From CAZEVY01 sp964515555 (GTDB lineage: Bacteria > Acidobacteriota > Terriglobia > Bryobacterales > Bryobacteraceae), in the NCBI GenBank assembly GCA_964515555.1, contig CAZEVY010000008.1, forward strand, positions 1-64,000: a stretch of 64,000 nucleotides of DNA, given 5' to 3'. The notes beneath the pieces were generated by a model that made no database searches, was not told the origin of the DNA, and worked only from the letters and a program-made list of their open reading frames with translations. The position numbers and the translations under genes are program-made. Shown piece after piece: positions 44,856-54,050 of this stretch; within the stretch, counting starts at the first letter, position 1; the number at the start of each line of letters is the position of its first letter.

Positions 44856-45356
44856 TCAGCCGCCGACGCCCGGCCCGGAAGAGCGCGGCCGGTCGCGCAA
44901 CAGTTCGAGTTCGGCGACGGCTTCCAGGTCCCTCGGCCTTCCCGCGGCGCGCTTGCACTCGATCAAGGCATCCAGGTCGAGCACACGGCACTCGATGCCG
45001 AAGGCGCGAACGGCGACTGAGCGCGGCAGCAAGTTCTCGTAGCTCCCGCCGCCGGCGACTTCGCCCAGGAGGTCGATCCAGCCGAGCCCGGTCGCCAGAG
45101 TGAAGTTCAACCCGGCCTTCAGAGTGTCGACGTCGAGGCGGAAGGGCAGACCGGGCGGAGCGCCGCGTAGGTATGGGCGATGCGGCCCCAGCGCGTGAAC
45201 CAGCCTTTCCAGATTCGAGCGCCCCCGCGCATAGACGATATCCAGGTCCTGGGTGCCGCGCGGGGACCCGTGCGCCGCCGCGGCGACCCCGCCGATCACG
45301 ATGAACTCGACCCGCGCCGCGTCGAGCGCGCGCAGCAGCTCACCGAAGCGCGTCAC
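44856..45356 (-). CDS. Nucleotidyltransferase-family protein
   Basis: A 166-residue protein with a nucleotidyltransferase signature IGGVAAAAHGSPRGTQDLDI at about residues 21-40, with the two acids of the DLD motif, then a hydrophobic strand and NLERLVHAL. Such proteins occur as toxins, antitoxins or as stand-alone enzymes. It starts 17 bases inside the next small gene, with which it forms a coupled pair. The end is proline- and glycine-rich. Which role it plays cannot be told. Confidence 0.75.
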   Translation of the reverse strand: MTRFGELLRALDAARVEFIVIGGVAAAAHGSPRGTQDLDIVYARGRSNLERLVHALGPHRPYLRGAPPGLPFRLDVDTLKAGLNFTLATGLGWIDLLGEVAGGGSYENLLPRSVAVRAFGIECRVLDLDALIECKRAAGRPRDLEAVAELELLRDRPRSSGPGVGG

Positions 45357-45531
45357 GCCGACACTCCATCGCCGTGCGCAGTTCTTCGCGGAAGGCCTCG
45401 AACTCCTCCAGGGCGCGGAGGCGCTCCTCCACCGTGCGGCGCAACGACTCGTCGATCAGCGTGACGTCGACGTCGCGCTTGTACAACTCGATAATCTCGT
45501 CGATGGAGTTCACGCCGCCCCTCTCCATCAT
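45340..45531 (-). CDS. Small helical partner protein of the nucleotidyltransferase
   Basis: A 63-residue protein, mostly charged helix (EIIELYKRDVDVTLIDESLR then RRTVEERLRALEEFEAFREE). It overlaps the nucleotidyltransferase start by 17 bases. Small helical proteins of this pattern sit before nucleotidyltransferases in several bacteria. No known domain is recognised. Confidence 0.6.
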   Translation of the reverse strand: MMERGGVNSIDEIIELYKRDVDVTLIDESLRRTVEERLRALEEFEAFREELRTAMECRRDALR

Positions 45532-45544
45532 AAGGCCGGGAAGC

Positions 45545-45889
45545 TTATCGGGCGGGTTTCTCGGGAGGGAAGACCAGGTACTGCTCGCCTTCCTTGAGGT
45601 ACTTCAGGCGGTTGCGGATCTCGAGTTCCTGCACGGCACGGTCGTCGGTGAGCTTCTGAATGCGCAGGCGGCGCCTCTCGACGTCGCGGCGGAGATTGGC
45701 GTTCTCCTCCTGGAACTGGCGGACCAGCGCGCGTTTCTCGCGCATCCGCGGGATGCCTTCGGGTCCCATCAAGGACGCCCAGGCGTAGACGCCCGCGCAC
45801 AGCGCGGCAGCGGCCCAGGCGAGTTTCTTCCACAGCGCGAGGCCCAGACGCCGGCCCGCACCGGAAGCGCCGTCGGAGGGAGAAGGCAT
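45545..45889 (-). CDS. FtsB/DivIC-like septum protein
   Basis: A 114-residue protein with one N-terminal transmembrane helix (about 22-42, KKLAWAAAALCAGVYAWASL) followed by a coiled coil (about 48-95, EKRALVRQFQEENANLRRDV then ELEIRNRLKYLKEGEQYLVF). Size and layout match FtsB/DivIC proteins that link the early and late divisome. ATG 45889 is the start; the frame is open upstream. Sequence identity in this family is low, so the name is by layout. Confidence 0.78.
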   Translation of the reverse strand: MPSPSDGASGAGRRLGLALWKKLAWAAAALCAGVYAWASLMGPEGIPRMREKRALVRQFQEENANLRRDVERRRLRIQKLTDDRAVQELEIRNRLKYLKEGEQYLVFPPEKPAR

Positions 45890-45955
45890 GTCCTTACACT
45901 CGTTTATAATCCTGTTTTGCGCGAAACACCAGAGAAAAGTTGAAGGAGCGCGCCG

Positions 45956-46282
45956 ATGACCGACAAGATCGTGGTCTTCACCACCTGCGGCAGCCCGGAC
46001 GAAGCGCGCCGCATCGCCCGTCACCTGGTGGAGAAGCGCGTGGCGGCGTGCGTCAATATCATGGACGCGGCCACGAGCGTCTATCGCTGGCAGGGCGCCA
46101 TCGAAGAGACCGCGGAATCGGTGCTCGTCATCAAGTCGAGCCGCCCGCTGTTCGATCGCCTGCGCGCCGAGATCCGGCGCGTGCATTCCTACCAGGTCCC
46201 CGAGGTGGTCGCGCTCGGGATCATCGACGGATCGCCGGACTACCTGGAGTGGATGGAGCGGGAGCTGGCGGCGCCGGAATGA
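45956..46282 (+). CDS. cutA: CutA divalent-cation tolerance protein
   Basis: A 108-residue protein of ferredoxin-like trimeric fold. Typical blocks are TTCGSPDEARRIARHLVEKR, AACVNIMDAATSVYRWQGAI, ESVLVIKSSR, VHSYQVPEVVALGI and DYLEWMERE. Normal length. A GAAGGAG site precedes the ATG by 10 bases. CutA is linked with metal tolerance in E. coli; its general role is unclear. It is followed by the S46 peptidase. Confidence 0.93.
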   Translation: MTDKIVVFTTCGSPDEARRIARHLVEKRVAACVNIMDAATSVYRWQGAIEETAESVLVIKSSRPLFDRLRAEIRRVHSYQVPEVVALGIIDGSPDYLEWMERELAAPE

Positions 46283-46308
46283 GGCCCCGCCGCCCTACAA
46301 TAAGGTTG

Positions 46309-48372
46309 ATGACACCTCGAAGTCCCGTCCTCGCCTTGCTGGTCGCGCTCGCCCCGGCATCCCGCGCCGACGAAGGCATCTGGCTGTTCAACGCCGCGCC
46401 GCGCGAGCAGATCCGCAAGGTCCACGGCTTCGACGCCACCGACGAGTTCCTCGGCCACCTGCGGCGCAGCTCGGCGCGCTTTAACAACGGAGGCTCGGGA
46501 TCGTTCGTCTCGGCGAGCGGACTGCTGTTCACCAACCACCACGTGGGCTCCGAGTGCATCCAGCAGCTCAGCACGCCGCAGAACGACTACATGACCAACG
46601 GCTTCTACGCCTCCGCCGAGGCCGACGAGAAGCGCTGCCCGAGCATGGAGGTCAACGTTCTGCTCGAGATCGCCGACATCACCGCGCGCGTCACCGACAG
46701 CGTCGCGCCGAACACGCCGGCGGCGGAGGCCAACCGCCTGCGCAAGGCCGCCCAGTCGCGCATCGAGAAGGAGTGCGCCGACCGCACCGGCAACCGCTGC
46801 GACGTGGTGACGCTGTTCTCCGGCGGCCAGTATCATCTCTACCAGTACAAGAAGTACACCGACATCCGGCTGGTGTTCGCGCCCGAGGTCGATATCGCCG
46901 CCTTCGGAGGCGATCCCGACAACTTCACCTATCCGCGCTACTGCCTGGACTTCGCGTTCTTCCGCGCCTGGGAGAACGGGCGGCCGGCGAAGATCGCGCA
47001 TTTCCTCAAGTGGAGCAAGACAGGCGTGCGCGACGGCGAGCTGACGTTCGTCTCCGGCCATCCGGGGTCGACCGGGCGGCTGGCGACCATGGCGGAGCTC
47101 GAGTTCAGCCGCGACGTCGCCTATCCGGTGATTTATAGTCGGCTGGCCTCCATTATCAAGGCGCTGGAGGCCTACGGCGCGGTGAATTCCGAGAACCGGC
47201 GCATCGCGCGGGACAACCTCTTCAGCCAGCAGAACAGCTACAAGGCCTACACGGGATTCCTCGCCGGTCTCCGCGATCCGTCGCTGATGGACCGCAAGAA
47301 GCAGGACGAGACGCGGCTGCGGAAGGCCATCGCCGACGATCCCAGGAAGCAGGAGCAGTTCGGAAAGATCTGGGACGACGTCGCCGCCGCCTATCGCGAG
47401 TACGCGAAGTTCTACAAGCCTTTCTCGCTGTTGGAGCGCACGGCGGCGCGCGGGTCGGAGATGCTCGCCATCGCGCGCATGGTGCTGCGTTACGCCGAGG
47501 AGAAGGCCAAGCCGAACGAGCAGCGGCTCCGCGAATACAGCGAGGCCGGGCTGGCGTCGCTCGAGCAGGACATGTACAGCGAGGCGGCGCTGCATCCCGA
47601 GATGGAAATCGCGGTGCTGGCCGACTACCTGAAGTTCCTGCGCGACGAGCTCGGCGCGGCCGACCCGACCGTCAAGGAGCTGCTCGGCGCGATGACGCCG
47701 GAAAAGGCCGCCGAGCAGTACGTCAACACGTCGAAGATGAAGAACGTCGTCGAGCGCAAGCGGCTGGCGAACGACCTGGCGGCGGCGCGCGCCTCCACCG
47801 ACGGCATGATCCGCATGGCGCGCATCCTCGACACCCCGGCGCGGGCGCTCCGCAAGAAATACGAGGACGGCGTGGAGGCGGTGCTGACGTCCAGCGCCTC
47901 GCGCATCGCGCAGGCGCGCTTCGCGGTCTACGGCGCGGGCGAGTATCCCGACGCCACGTTCACGCTGCGGCTTTCCTACGGGCCGGTGCGGGGCTATCGC
48001 AACGACAAGGGCGAGCGTATCCCCTACGCGACCAACTTCGCGGGCGTCTACCGGCGCGCCACCGGCAAGGAGCCGTTCGCGCTGCCGCCGCGATGGATCG
48101 AGTCGCGCAAGCTGCTGCGGCTGAACACGCCCTTCAATTTCGTTTCGACCAATGACACACACGGCGGCAACTCGGGCAGCCCGACAGTGAACACCAAGGG
48201 CGAAGTGGTCGGCATTCTCTTCGACGGCAACATCGAGGGGCTGCCGAACCGGTTCCTGTACCGCGACGAGCGCGAGCGATCGGTGCACGTGGCGAGCCAG
48301 GGCATCGTCGAGTCGCTGCGCAAGGTGTATCGCACGGGGCGCGTGCTTCAGGAGCTCGGCCTGACTCCATGA
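46309..48372 (+). CDS. S46-family dipeptidyl-peptidase (DPP7/DPP11-like)
   Basis: A 687-residue exported serine peptidase that removes dipeptides from peptides. Signal peptide about 1-20 (ending in ASRADE). The chymotrypsin-like catalytic residues are His in LLFTNHHVGSEC, Asp in FGGDPDNFTYPRY and Ser in THGGNSGSPTVNTKG. A helical insert (about 270-560) caps the active site as in known members. ATG 46309 is used; ATG 46279 would overlap cutA by a few bases. It overlaps the ceramidase-like gene by ATGA. Both are secreted and degradative. Confidence 0.92.
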   Translation: MTPRSPVLALLVALAPASRADEGIWLFNAAPREQIRKVHGFDATDEFLGHLRRSSARFNNGGSGSFVSASGLLFTNHHVGSECIQQLSTPQNDYMTNGFYASAEADEKRCPSMEVNVLLEIADITARVTDSVAPNTPAAEANRLRKAAQSRIEKECADRTGNRCDVVTLFSGGQYHLYQYKKYTDIRLVFAPEVDIAAFGGDPDNFTYPRYCLDFAFFRAWENGRPAKIAHFLKWSKTGVRDGELTFVSGHPGSTGRLATMAELEFSRDVAYPVIYSRLASIIKALEAYGAVNSENRRIARDNLFSQQNSYKAYTGFLAGLRDPSLMDRKKQDETRLRKAIADDPRKQEQFGKIWDDVAAAYREYAKFYKPFSLLERTAARGSEMLAIARMVLRYAEEKAKPNEQRLREYSEAGLASLEQDMYSEAALHPEMEIAVLADYLKFLRDELGAADPTVKELLGAMTPEKAAEQYVNTSKMKNVVERKRLANDLAAARASTDGMIRMARILDTPARALRKKYEDGVEAVLTSSASRIAQARFAVYGAGEYPDATFTLRLSYGPVRGYRNDKGERIPYATNFAGVYRRATGKEPFALPPRWIESRKLLRLNTPFNFVSTNDTHGGNSGSPTVNTKGEVVGILFDGNIEGLPNRFLYRDERERSVHVASQGIVESLRKVYRTGRVLQELGLTP

Positions 48373-49742
48373 CGATCCTGGCCGTCCTGCTGGCGCTGGC
48401 GCCGCTGGCCGCGGCCGAACTTCGCGTGGGCCGCGCGGCCGTGAAGATCACGCCGCCCGCGGGCGCGCCGCTGGCGGGCTACTATTCGCACCGCTACGCC
48501 GACGGCGTCCACGACGATCTTTGGGCCAAGGCGATCGTGCTGGAGCAGGACGGCGTCCGCGCGGCGCTGGTCGCCTGCGACCTGGTGTCCATTGAGCGCG
48601 AAACGGTGGACTCGGCGCGCAAGCTCATCGAGAAGGACTCCGGCATTCGCGCCGACCACGCGATGGTCAGCGCGACGCACACGCACACCGGCCCGCAGCT
48701 TCGTCCGAGATTCCAGGCGAACATGGACCCGGCGGCGCTGCGGATCGCGCGGGCCTACTCGGCGGCGCTTCCGGGGAAGATCGCCGAGGCAGTGCGAGCC
48801 GCGAACGCGACCCTCGCACCGGCGCGGGCGTCGGCGGGCCTGGGCCACGAGGAGTCGATCAGCTTCTATCGCCGCTTCCTGATGAAAGACGGCTCGGTGC
48901 GCTTCAACCCCGGCAAGGGGAATCCGGAGATCGTGCAGCCGATGGGGCTGATCGACCCGGAGGCGCCGGTGGTGGCGTTCGATTCGCCGGAGGGCGCGCG
49001 CCTGGCGATGTACGTCAACTTCGCCCTGCATCTCGACACGGTCGGCGGCGCGCAGTACTCAGCCGACTATCCGTTCACGCTGGCGAAGCTGCTTGGCAAG
49101 CTCTACGGCCCGGACATGCTGACGATGTTCACCATCGGCGCGGCGGGCAACATCAACCACATCGACGTGAAATCGCGGGAGCCGCAGAAGGGTCACGCGG
49201 AGGCCAAGCGCATCGGGACGGTGCTCGCCGGCGAGATCCTCAAGACGACCACGAGACTGGCGCCCGCGGCGACGGGCCCGCTGATGGCGCGCAGCGAGAT
49301 GGTCGCGCTGCCGCTGCCGGCGTATAAAGCCAGTGAGGTCGACCAGGCGCGCACCTTGGCGGCGCGGTTCGGCAGGCCGGGCGTGCCGTTCCTCGACATG
49401 GTGCACGCGCTGAAGGTGGCCGACGTCGCCGACCGGAGAGGGCAGCCGTGGGAGGCCGAGGTGCAGGTAGTCGCGCTGGGACCAGGCGTGGCGTGGGTCG
49501 GATTGCCGGGAGAGATTTTCGTAGAGCTGGGGACGGCGATTAAGAAAGCGTCGCCGTTTCCGGTGACGGTCGTGGTGGGGCTCGCGAACGACTCCATCAG
49601 CTACGTCCCGACGCGCAAGGCGTTCTCGGAGGGGGCGTATGAGGCGATCAGCGCGCGCTGCGCTCCGGGGTGCGGCGAGGCTCTGGCGGACGCGGCCATC
49701 CGGCTGCTGGCGGAGTTGAATCGCGCGCAGCGGGCGCGGTAG
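48369..49742 (+). CDS. Neutral/alkaline ceramidase-type exported hydrolase
   Basis: A 457-residue protein with signal peptide (about 1-16) and the N-terminal catalytic region of neutral ceramidases: RAAVKITPPAGAPLAGYY, VALVACDLVS-like DLVSIERE, and SATHTHTGPQL with the zinc histidines. The C-terminal immunoglobulin-like part of true ceramidases is missing, so this is the shorter type common in Acidobacteriota and Planctomycetes. Substrate unknown. It is co-translated with the S46 peptidase. Confidence 0.87.
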   Translation: MTILAVLLALAPLAAAELRVGRAAVKITPPAGAPLAGYYSHRYADGVHDDLWAKAIVLEQDGVRAALVACDLVSIERETVDSARKLIEKDSGIRADHAMVSATHTHTGPQLRPRFQANMDPAALRIARAYSAALPGKIAEAVRAANATLAPARASAGLGHEESISFYRRFLMKDGSVRFNPGKGNPEIVQPMGLIDPEAPVVAFDSPEGARLAMYVNFALHLDTVGGAQYSADYPFTLAKLLGKLYGPDMLTMFTIGAAGNINHIDVKSREPQKGHAEAKRIGTVLAGEILKTTTRLAPAATGPLMARSEMVALPLPAYKASEVDQARTLAARFGRPGVPFLDMVHALKVADVADRRGQPWEAEVQVVALGPGVAWVGLPGEIFVELGTAIKKASPFPVTVVVGLANDSISYVPTRKAFSEGAYEAISARCAPGCGEALADAAIRLLAELNRAQRAR

Positions 49743-49743
49743 G

Positions 49744-50151
49744 TTACTCGGGCGCGGTCGTCATCAGGCCGATGCGAAACGCTCCGGCGCCGCGGGCGAT
49801 GTCGATAACTCGCGCGACCTCCTGATACTCCAGCGATCCCGCACCGCTGACGAAGACCAGCGGGTCGGCGCGCCGCGCGAAGAGAGAGCGCAGCCGCTGG
49901 CCGAGTTCGTCGACGGTGAGCGAGTCGCGGTTCAGCGACACCCGGCCACCGCCGCGGACCGTGATCAACAGACCCAGCTCGTCGCGCGGGGCGGCGTCCG
50001 CGGCCGGCTGCGGGATCTCCGCCTTTAGTCCCGTGGGCTTCATCGGCGTCACGATCAGGAAGATAATCAGCAGCACCAGCAGCACGTCGATCATCGGCGT
50101 CATGTTGATGGCCGACTGCACGCCCGGGCGTCCCAGCGATGCGAATGCCAT
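49744..50151 (-). CDS. ExbD/TolR-type biopolymer transport protein
   Basis: A 135-residue protein with one N-terminal transmembrane helix (INMTPMIDVLLVLLIIFLIV) carrying the key aspartate of ExbD/TolR, and a periplasmic domain. It couples the proton motive force to outer-membrane receptors or Tol. No exbB partner lies next to it; the downstream gene, 1 base away, is the convergent ceramidase-like gene. ATG 50151 is the start. The TonB-dependent receptor at 19262 is a possible client in the same genome. Confidence 0.87.
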   Translation of the reverse strand: MAFASLGRPGVQSAINMTPMIDVLLVLLIIFLIVTPMKPTGLKAEIPQPAADAAPRDELGLLITVRGGGRVSLNRDSLTVDELGQRLRSLFARRADPLVFVSGAGSLEYQEVARVIDIARGAGAFRIGLMTTAPE

Positions 50152-50213
50152 ATGTCGCGTTGGACACCGGCCGGCGGCCGGAAGTTCCTCGCACAGCCGT
50201 TAGAATTACGGTC

Positions 50214-51833
50214 ATGAGGCACAGCATGTTTCTCGCCGGACTACTGGCGACGCTCGCCGCCTCCGGCCAGCATCCGCATCCCGCAGGCGCCGCCAGGCCG
50301 GCAACGCTCCTGAAGGGAATGGGCGCGCACCGGCACGCCATCGCGACGAAGAGTCCCGAGGCGCAGCGCTTCTTCGACCAGGGACTCACGCTGCTCTACG
50401 GCTTCAACCGCGAGGAGGCCGCGCGATCCTTCCGCCGCGCCGCCGAGCTCGACCCGCAATCGCCGATGCCGTGGTGGGGCCTCGCCATGACGCTCGGCCC
50501 GCACATCAACATGGACGGCGACGTCGACGTCGACCGCAAGGCGTCCTGCGAGGCGGCGGCGAAGGCGCGGTCGCTGGCCGCCGGGGCGCCCGGGCACGAG
50601 CGCGCCTACGCCGAGGCGGTCAACGCGCGCTGCCGCGCGGGGTCGGCGGCGCCGGACGAGGACCATCGCGACGCCATGCGCGCGCTGTGGCGGCGCTATC
50701 CCGACGACCTCGACGCCGGCGCGTTGTACGCCGAGAGCCTGCTGGTGCTGAAGCGCTGGCGGTGGTGGAATCGCGACGGCACGCCCGCCGACGGCATCGC
50801 CGAGGCCGTTCGGGTGCTGGAGCACGTGCTACGGCGCGATCCCCAGCATCCGGGCGCGAATCACTACTACATTCATGCTGTCGAGATGTCGCCCAGTCCC
50901 GAGCGCGCGCTGGCGAGCGCCTACCGGTTGATGGGGATCGTGCCGGGCGCGGGCCACCTGGTCCACATGCCGGCGCACATTCACCTGCTCATGGGCGACT
51001 ACGAGATGGCCGCCGAGGTGAATCTGCGCGCGGCGCAGGCCGACGAGGAGTACATCCAACAGGTCGGGGCGGCGGTAGGGCCGTACCAGTCGGGCTACTA
51101 TCCGCACAACCTGGACTTCGTCGTCTACGCGCGCATGATGCAGGGGCGCTTCGGCGACGCCATGAAGGCGGCCGAGAAGATGGCGGCGATCGCACTTCCC
51201 GCCTTTGACGCCATGCCGGACATGGCGGAGTTCGTGCTCGCCAAGCGCTGGTTCGCGCGCGTGCGCTTCCGGCGATGGGACGAGATCCTCGCGCTGCCGG
51301 AGCCCGAGAGGAAGATGCTTATGAGCGCGGCTTTCCGGCGCTGGTCGCGCGCGCTCGCGTTCCACGGGAAGGGACAGGGCGGCGAGGCGCGGCGCGAGCG
51401 CGAGGCGTTCGAGTCGGCGCGCAGGCAGGTGCCGGAGAAGTGGATGTGGGTGAACAATCGCGCGCACGACATCCTGGCGGTCGCCTCGGCGGTGCTGGAG
51501 GGGACGCTGGCGCCCGGCATCGACGGGGCGGCGCCGCACTGGCGGCGGGCGATCGAGCTGCAGGACGCGCTGGTTTACGACGAGCCGCCGCCGTGGTTCT
51601 ATCCGGTCCGCGAATCGTACGGCGGCGCGTTGCTGCGGGCGGGTCGCGCCAAGGAGGCCGAGGCGGTGTTTCGCGAGGATCTGGAGCGCACGCGGCGCAA
51701 CGGGCGGTCGCTGTTCGGGCTGATGGAGAGTCTCAAGGCGCAGGGGCGCGGGACGGAGGCGGAGTGGGTGCGGCGCGAGTTCGACGCGGCCTGGCGGCGC
51801 GCGGAAGTAACACTGCGGGTCGGAGACTTGTAG
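50214..51833 (+). CDS. Exported TPR-repeat protein
   Basis: A 539-residue protein with signal peptide (about 1-18) and TPR-like helix pairs: LLYGFNREEAARSFRRAAEL, then ALVYDEPPPWFYPVRESYGG and GALLRAGRAKEAEAVFREDL. Conserved histidine blocks (HYYIHAVEMSPSPERAL; HLVHMPAHIHLLMGDYE) lie in the middle, typical of an uncharacterised acidobacterial family. ATG 50214 is used; the frame is open upstream. Role unknown, perhaps protein binding in the periplasm. Confidence 0.78.
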   Translation: MRHSMFLAGLLATLAASGQHPHPAGAARPATLLKGMGAHRHAIATKSPEAQRFFDQGLTLLYGFNREEAARSFRRAAELDPQSPMPWWGLAMTLGPHINMDGDVDVDRKASCEAAAKARSLAAGAPGHERAYAEAVNARCRAGSAAPDEDHRDAMRALWRRYPDDLDAGALYAESLLVLKRWRWWNRDGTPADGIAEAVRVLEHVLRRDPQHPGANHYYIHAVEMSPSPERALASAYRLMGIVPGAGHLVHMPAHIHLLMGDYEMAAEVNLRAAQADEEYIQQVGAAVGPYQSGYYPHNLDFVVYARMMQGRFGDAMKAAEKMAAIALPAFDAMPDMAEFVLAKRWFARVRFRRWDEILALPEPERKMLMSAAFRRWSRALAFHGKGQGGEARREREAFESARRQVPEKWMWVNNRAHDILAVASAVLEGTLAPGIDGAAPHWRRAIELQDALVYDEPPPWFYPVRESYGGALLRAGRAKEAEAVFREDLERTRRNGRSLFGLMESLKAQGRGTEAEWVRREFDAAWRRAEVTLRVGDL

Positions 51834-51841
51834 GGACTGAG

Positions 51842-52087
51842 ATGGCAAAGATGGTCAAGACCTCCGTGAACCTCGATCCCGACACGGCCTTAGCGCTACG
51901 CGCAATCGCGCAAAGGCTGGGAATCTTGCGAGCGGAACTGATTCGTTCCGCGGTGCACAAACTGGTGACAAAGAATCGCCGCCGCTTGCCGGCCGGCGCC
52001 GGAAAGTTCAGCAGCGGCCGCACGGACATCTCCCGCAACGCCGAGGCGATCCTGATGGAGGCGGCGAAATCGGGGCGGTGGCGCTGA
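51842..52087 (+). CDS. Orphan ribbon-helix-helix protein
   Basis: An 81-residue protein with an RHH/CopG pattern at the start (MVKTSVNLDPDTALALRAIA then LGILRAELIRSAVHKLV). The rest is basic. It looks like an antitoxin, but no toxin gene follows: 101 bases later the convergent glmS begins. It starts 8 bases after the TPR gene. Either an orphan regulator or the remains of a toxin-antitoxin pair. Confidence 0.72.
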   Translation: MAKMVKTSVNLDPDTALALRAIAQRLGILRAELIRSAVHKLVTKNRRRLPAGAGKFSSGRTDISRNAEAILMEAAKSGRWR

Positions 52088-52188
52088 TCGCTTATGGTGA
52101 TGGCCGCGCGGCGCCTCCAAGCCCCGGATCGTGTCTCGAATGGCAGCTTCCGCGACGCGGGCGCGCGTGCCCGGCGGCGCCACGGCCG

Positions 52189-54045
52189 TCACTCCACGGT
52201 GACGCTCTTGGCCAGATTTCGCGGCTGGTCGACGTCGCAGCCCAGGCGCACGGCGACGTGATACGCCAATAACTGCATCGGCACGACCTCGAGAATCGGC
52301 AGCGCCAGTTCGGCCGCCGGAGGAATCAGGAGCAGGTGGTCGGCCACCTTGCCGACCTCCTCCTCGTCGCCGTGGCAGGCGATGGCGACCACGATACCGC
52401 CGCGCGCCTTCACCTCCTGGATGTTCGAGAGCGTCTTCTCGTAGCGCACGCGGCTCTCCTCGCTCGAGGGATCGCGCGTGGCCAGCACGACCACCGGCAG
52501 GTGCTCGTCGATGAGCGCATTCGGGCCGTGCTTCATCTCGCCCGCCGGATAGCCTTCGGCGTGGATATAGGAAATCTCCTTGAGCTTGAGCGCGCCCTCG
52601 AGAGCGATGGGGAAGTGCACGCCGCGGCCCAGGAACAGGAAGTCGGTCGCGCGGAACAACTGGCGCGCCAGCTCCTCGTAGCGCGCGTCCTGCGACAGCA
52701 CGATCTCCAGTTTCCCGGGAATCTTGAGCAGCTCCTGCGCCATGCAGGCGAGCTGGGCCTCGTCCGTACGCCCGCGCACGCGCCCCAGATGGAGCGCCAC
52801 CACGAACAACGCGGCCAGTTGCGCGGTGAACGCCTTGGTCGACGCCACGCCGATTTCCGGCCCCGCGTGAGTCAGCAGCGTGCCGTCGGCCTCGCGGGTG
52901 ATGATCGAGCCCATCACGTTGCAGATGGCGAGGACCTTGGAACCCTTCTGGCGGGCCTCGCGCAGCGCCGCCAGCGTATCGGCGGTCTCGCCCGACTGCG
53001 AGATGACAATGGTCAGCACGCGCCCGTCGAGAATCGGGTCGCGATAGCGGAACTCGCTGCCGTAGTCGACCTCGACGGGGATGCGCGCCAGCTTCTCGAT
53101 CATGAACTTGCCGGCCAGCGCGGCGTGCCAGCTGGTCCCGCAGGCCACCAGCTTCACCTGCTCGAAGCCCGCGAACTCCTGCGGCGAAATGTCGACCTCG
53201 TCGAGGAAGACGCGTCCCGATTCCTGGCTGAGGCGGCCCAGCATGGTGTCGCGCAGGGCGCGGGGCTGCTCAAAGATTTCCTTGAGCATGAAATGCTTGT
53301 AGCCGCCCTTCTCGGCCATGATGGGGTCCCACAGGATGTGGCTCACCTGGCGCTTGATGGGCTGCCCGTCGAAGTCGCAGAGCTTGACGCCGTCGCGCGT
53401 CAGGACGGCCACGTCGCCGTCGGCGAGGAAAATCATGTCGCGCGTGTGCCCGAGGATGGCGGGCACGTCGGAGGCGAGAAAGTACTCGCCGTCGCCCAGG
53501 CCGATCACGGCGGGCGGCCCGCTGCGCACGGCCACGATCTTCTGCGGGTCGGTGCGCGCGATCACGCCGAGCGCGAAGACGCCGGTCACCTCACGCACGG
53601 CGCGCCGCACGGCCTCCTCGAGATTGCCGCGATAGTATTTCTCCACCAGGTGCGCGATCACCTCGGTGTCGGTTTCGGTGACGAACTTGTGCCCTTCGTC
53701 CTGTAGGCGTTGTTTGAGGGGCAGATAGTTCTCGACGATGCCGTTGTGCACCACGGCGATTTCGCCGCGCGCGCCCCGGTGGGGGTGCGCGTTCTCCTCG
53801 GTCGGGCGGCCGTGCGTCGCCCAGCGCGTGTGACCGATTCCGTAAACGCCGTCGACCGGCTGCTCACGCACGACTTCCTCGAGGTTGCGCAACTTGCCGG
53901 AGGCGCGGCGGATGACCATCTCGCCCGAGTCGTCCACCACGGCGAGTCCCGCCGAGTCGTAGCCGCGATATTCCAATCGCCGCAGGCCGTCGAGAAGAAT
54001 CGGGACGGTCTTCTTGGTTCCTATGTATCCGACGATGCCGCACAT
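52189..54045 (-). CDS. glmS: Glutamine-fructose-6-phosphate aminotransferase
   Basis: Makes glucosamine 6-phosphate from fructose 6-phosphate and glutamine, the first step to UDP-N-acetylglucosamine. 618 residues. The N-terminal glutaminase has the catalytic cysteine in MCGIVGYIG, GIGHTRWATHG and HNGIVENY; two SIS isomerase domains follow (about 290-430, 460-600) with SQSGETADT and the end DQPRNLAKSVTVE. Full length, no missing residue. purS is 5 bases upstream on the same strand. No glmS ribozyme-like leader can be in that 5-base gap. Confidence 0.97.
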   Translation of the reverse strand: MCGIVGYIGTKKTVPILLDGLRRLEYRGYDSAGLAVVDDSGEMVIRRASGKLRNLEEVVREQPVDGVYGIGHTRWATHGRPTEENAHPHRGARGEIAVVHNGIVENYLPLKQRLQDEGHKFVTETDTEVIAHLVEKYYRGNLEEAVRRAVREVTGVFALGVIARTDPQKIVAVRSGPPAVIGLGDGEYFLASDVPAILGHTRDMIFLADGDVAVLTRDGVKLCDFDGQPIKRQVSHILWDPIMAEKGGYKHFMLKEIFEQPRALRDTMLGRLSQESGRVFLDEVDISPQEFAGFEQVKLVACGTSWHAALAGKFMIEKLARIPVEVDYGSEFRYRDPILDGRVLTIVISQSGETADTLAALREARQKGSKVLAICNVMGSIITREADGTLLTHAGPEIGVASTKAFTAQLAALFVVALHLGRVRGRTDEAQLACMAQELLKIPGKLEIVLSQDARYEELARQLFRATDFLFLGRGVHFPIALEGALKLKEISYIHAEGYPAGEMKHGPNALIDEHLPVVVLATRDPSSEESRVRYEKTLSNIQEVKARGGIVVAIACHGDEEEVGKVADHLLLIPPAAELALPILEVVPMQLLAYHVAVRLGCDVDQPRNLAKSVTVE

Positions 54046-54050
54046 GAATT

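Noticed and set aside
52336..53706. 456-codon plus-strand frame opposite glmS
   Set aside because: glmS on the minus strand is complete with all catalytic motifs; the opposite frame is compositionally a mirror.
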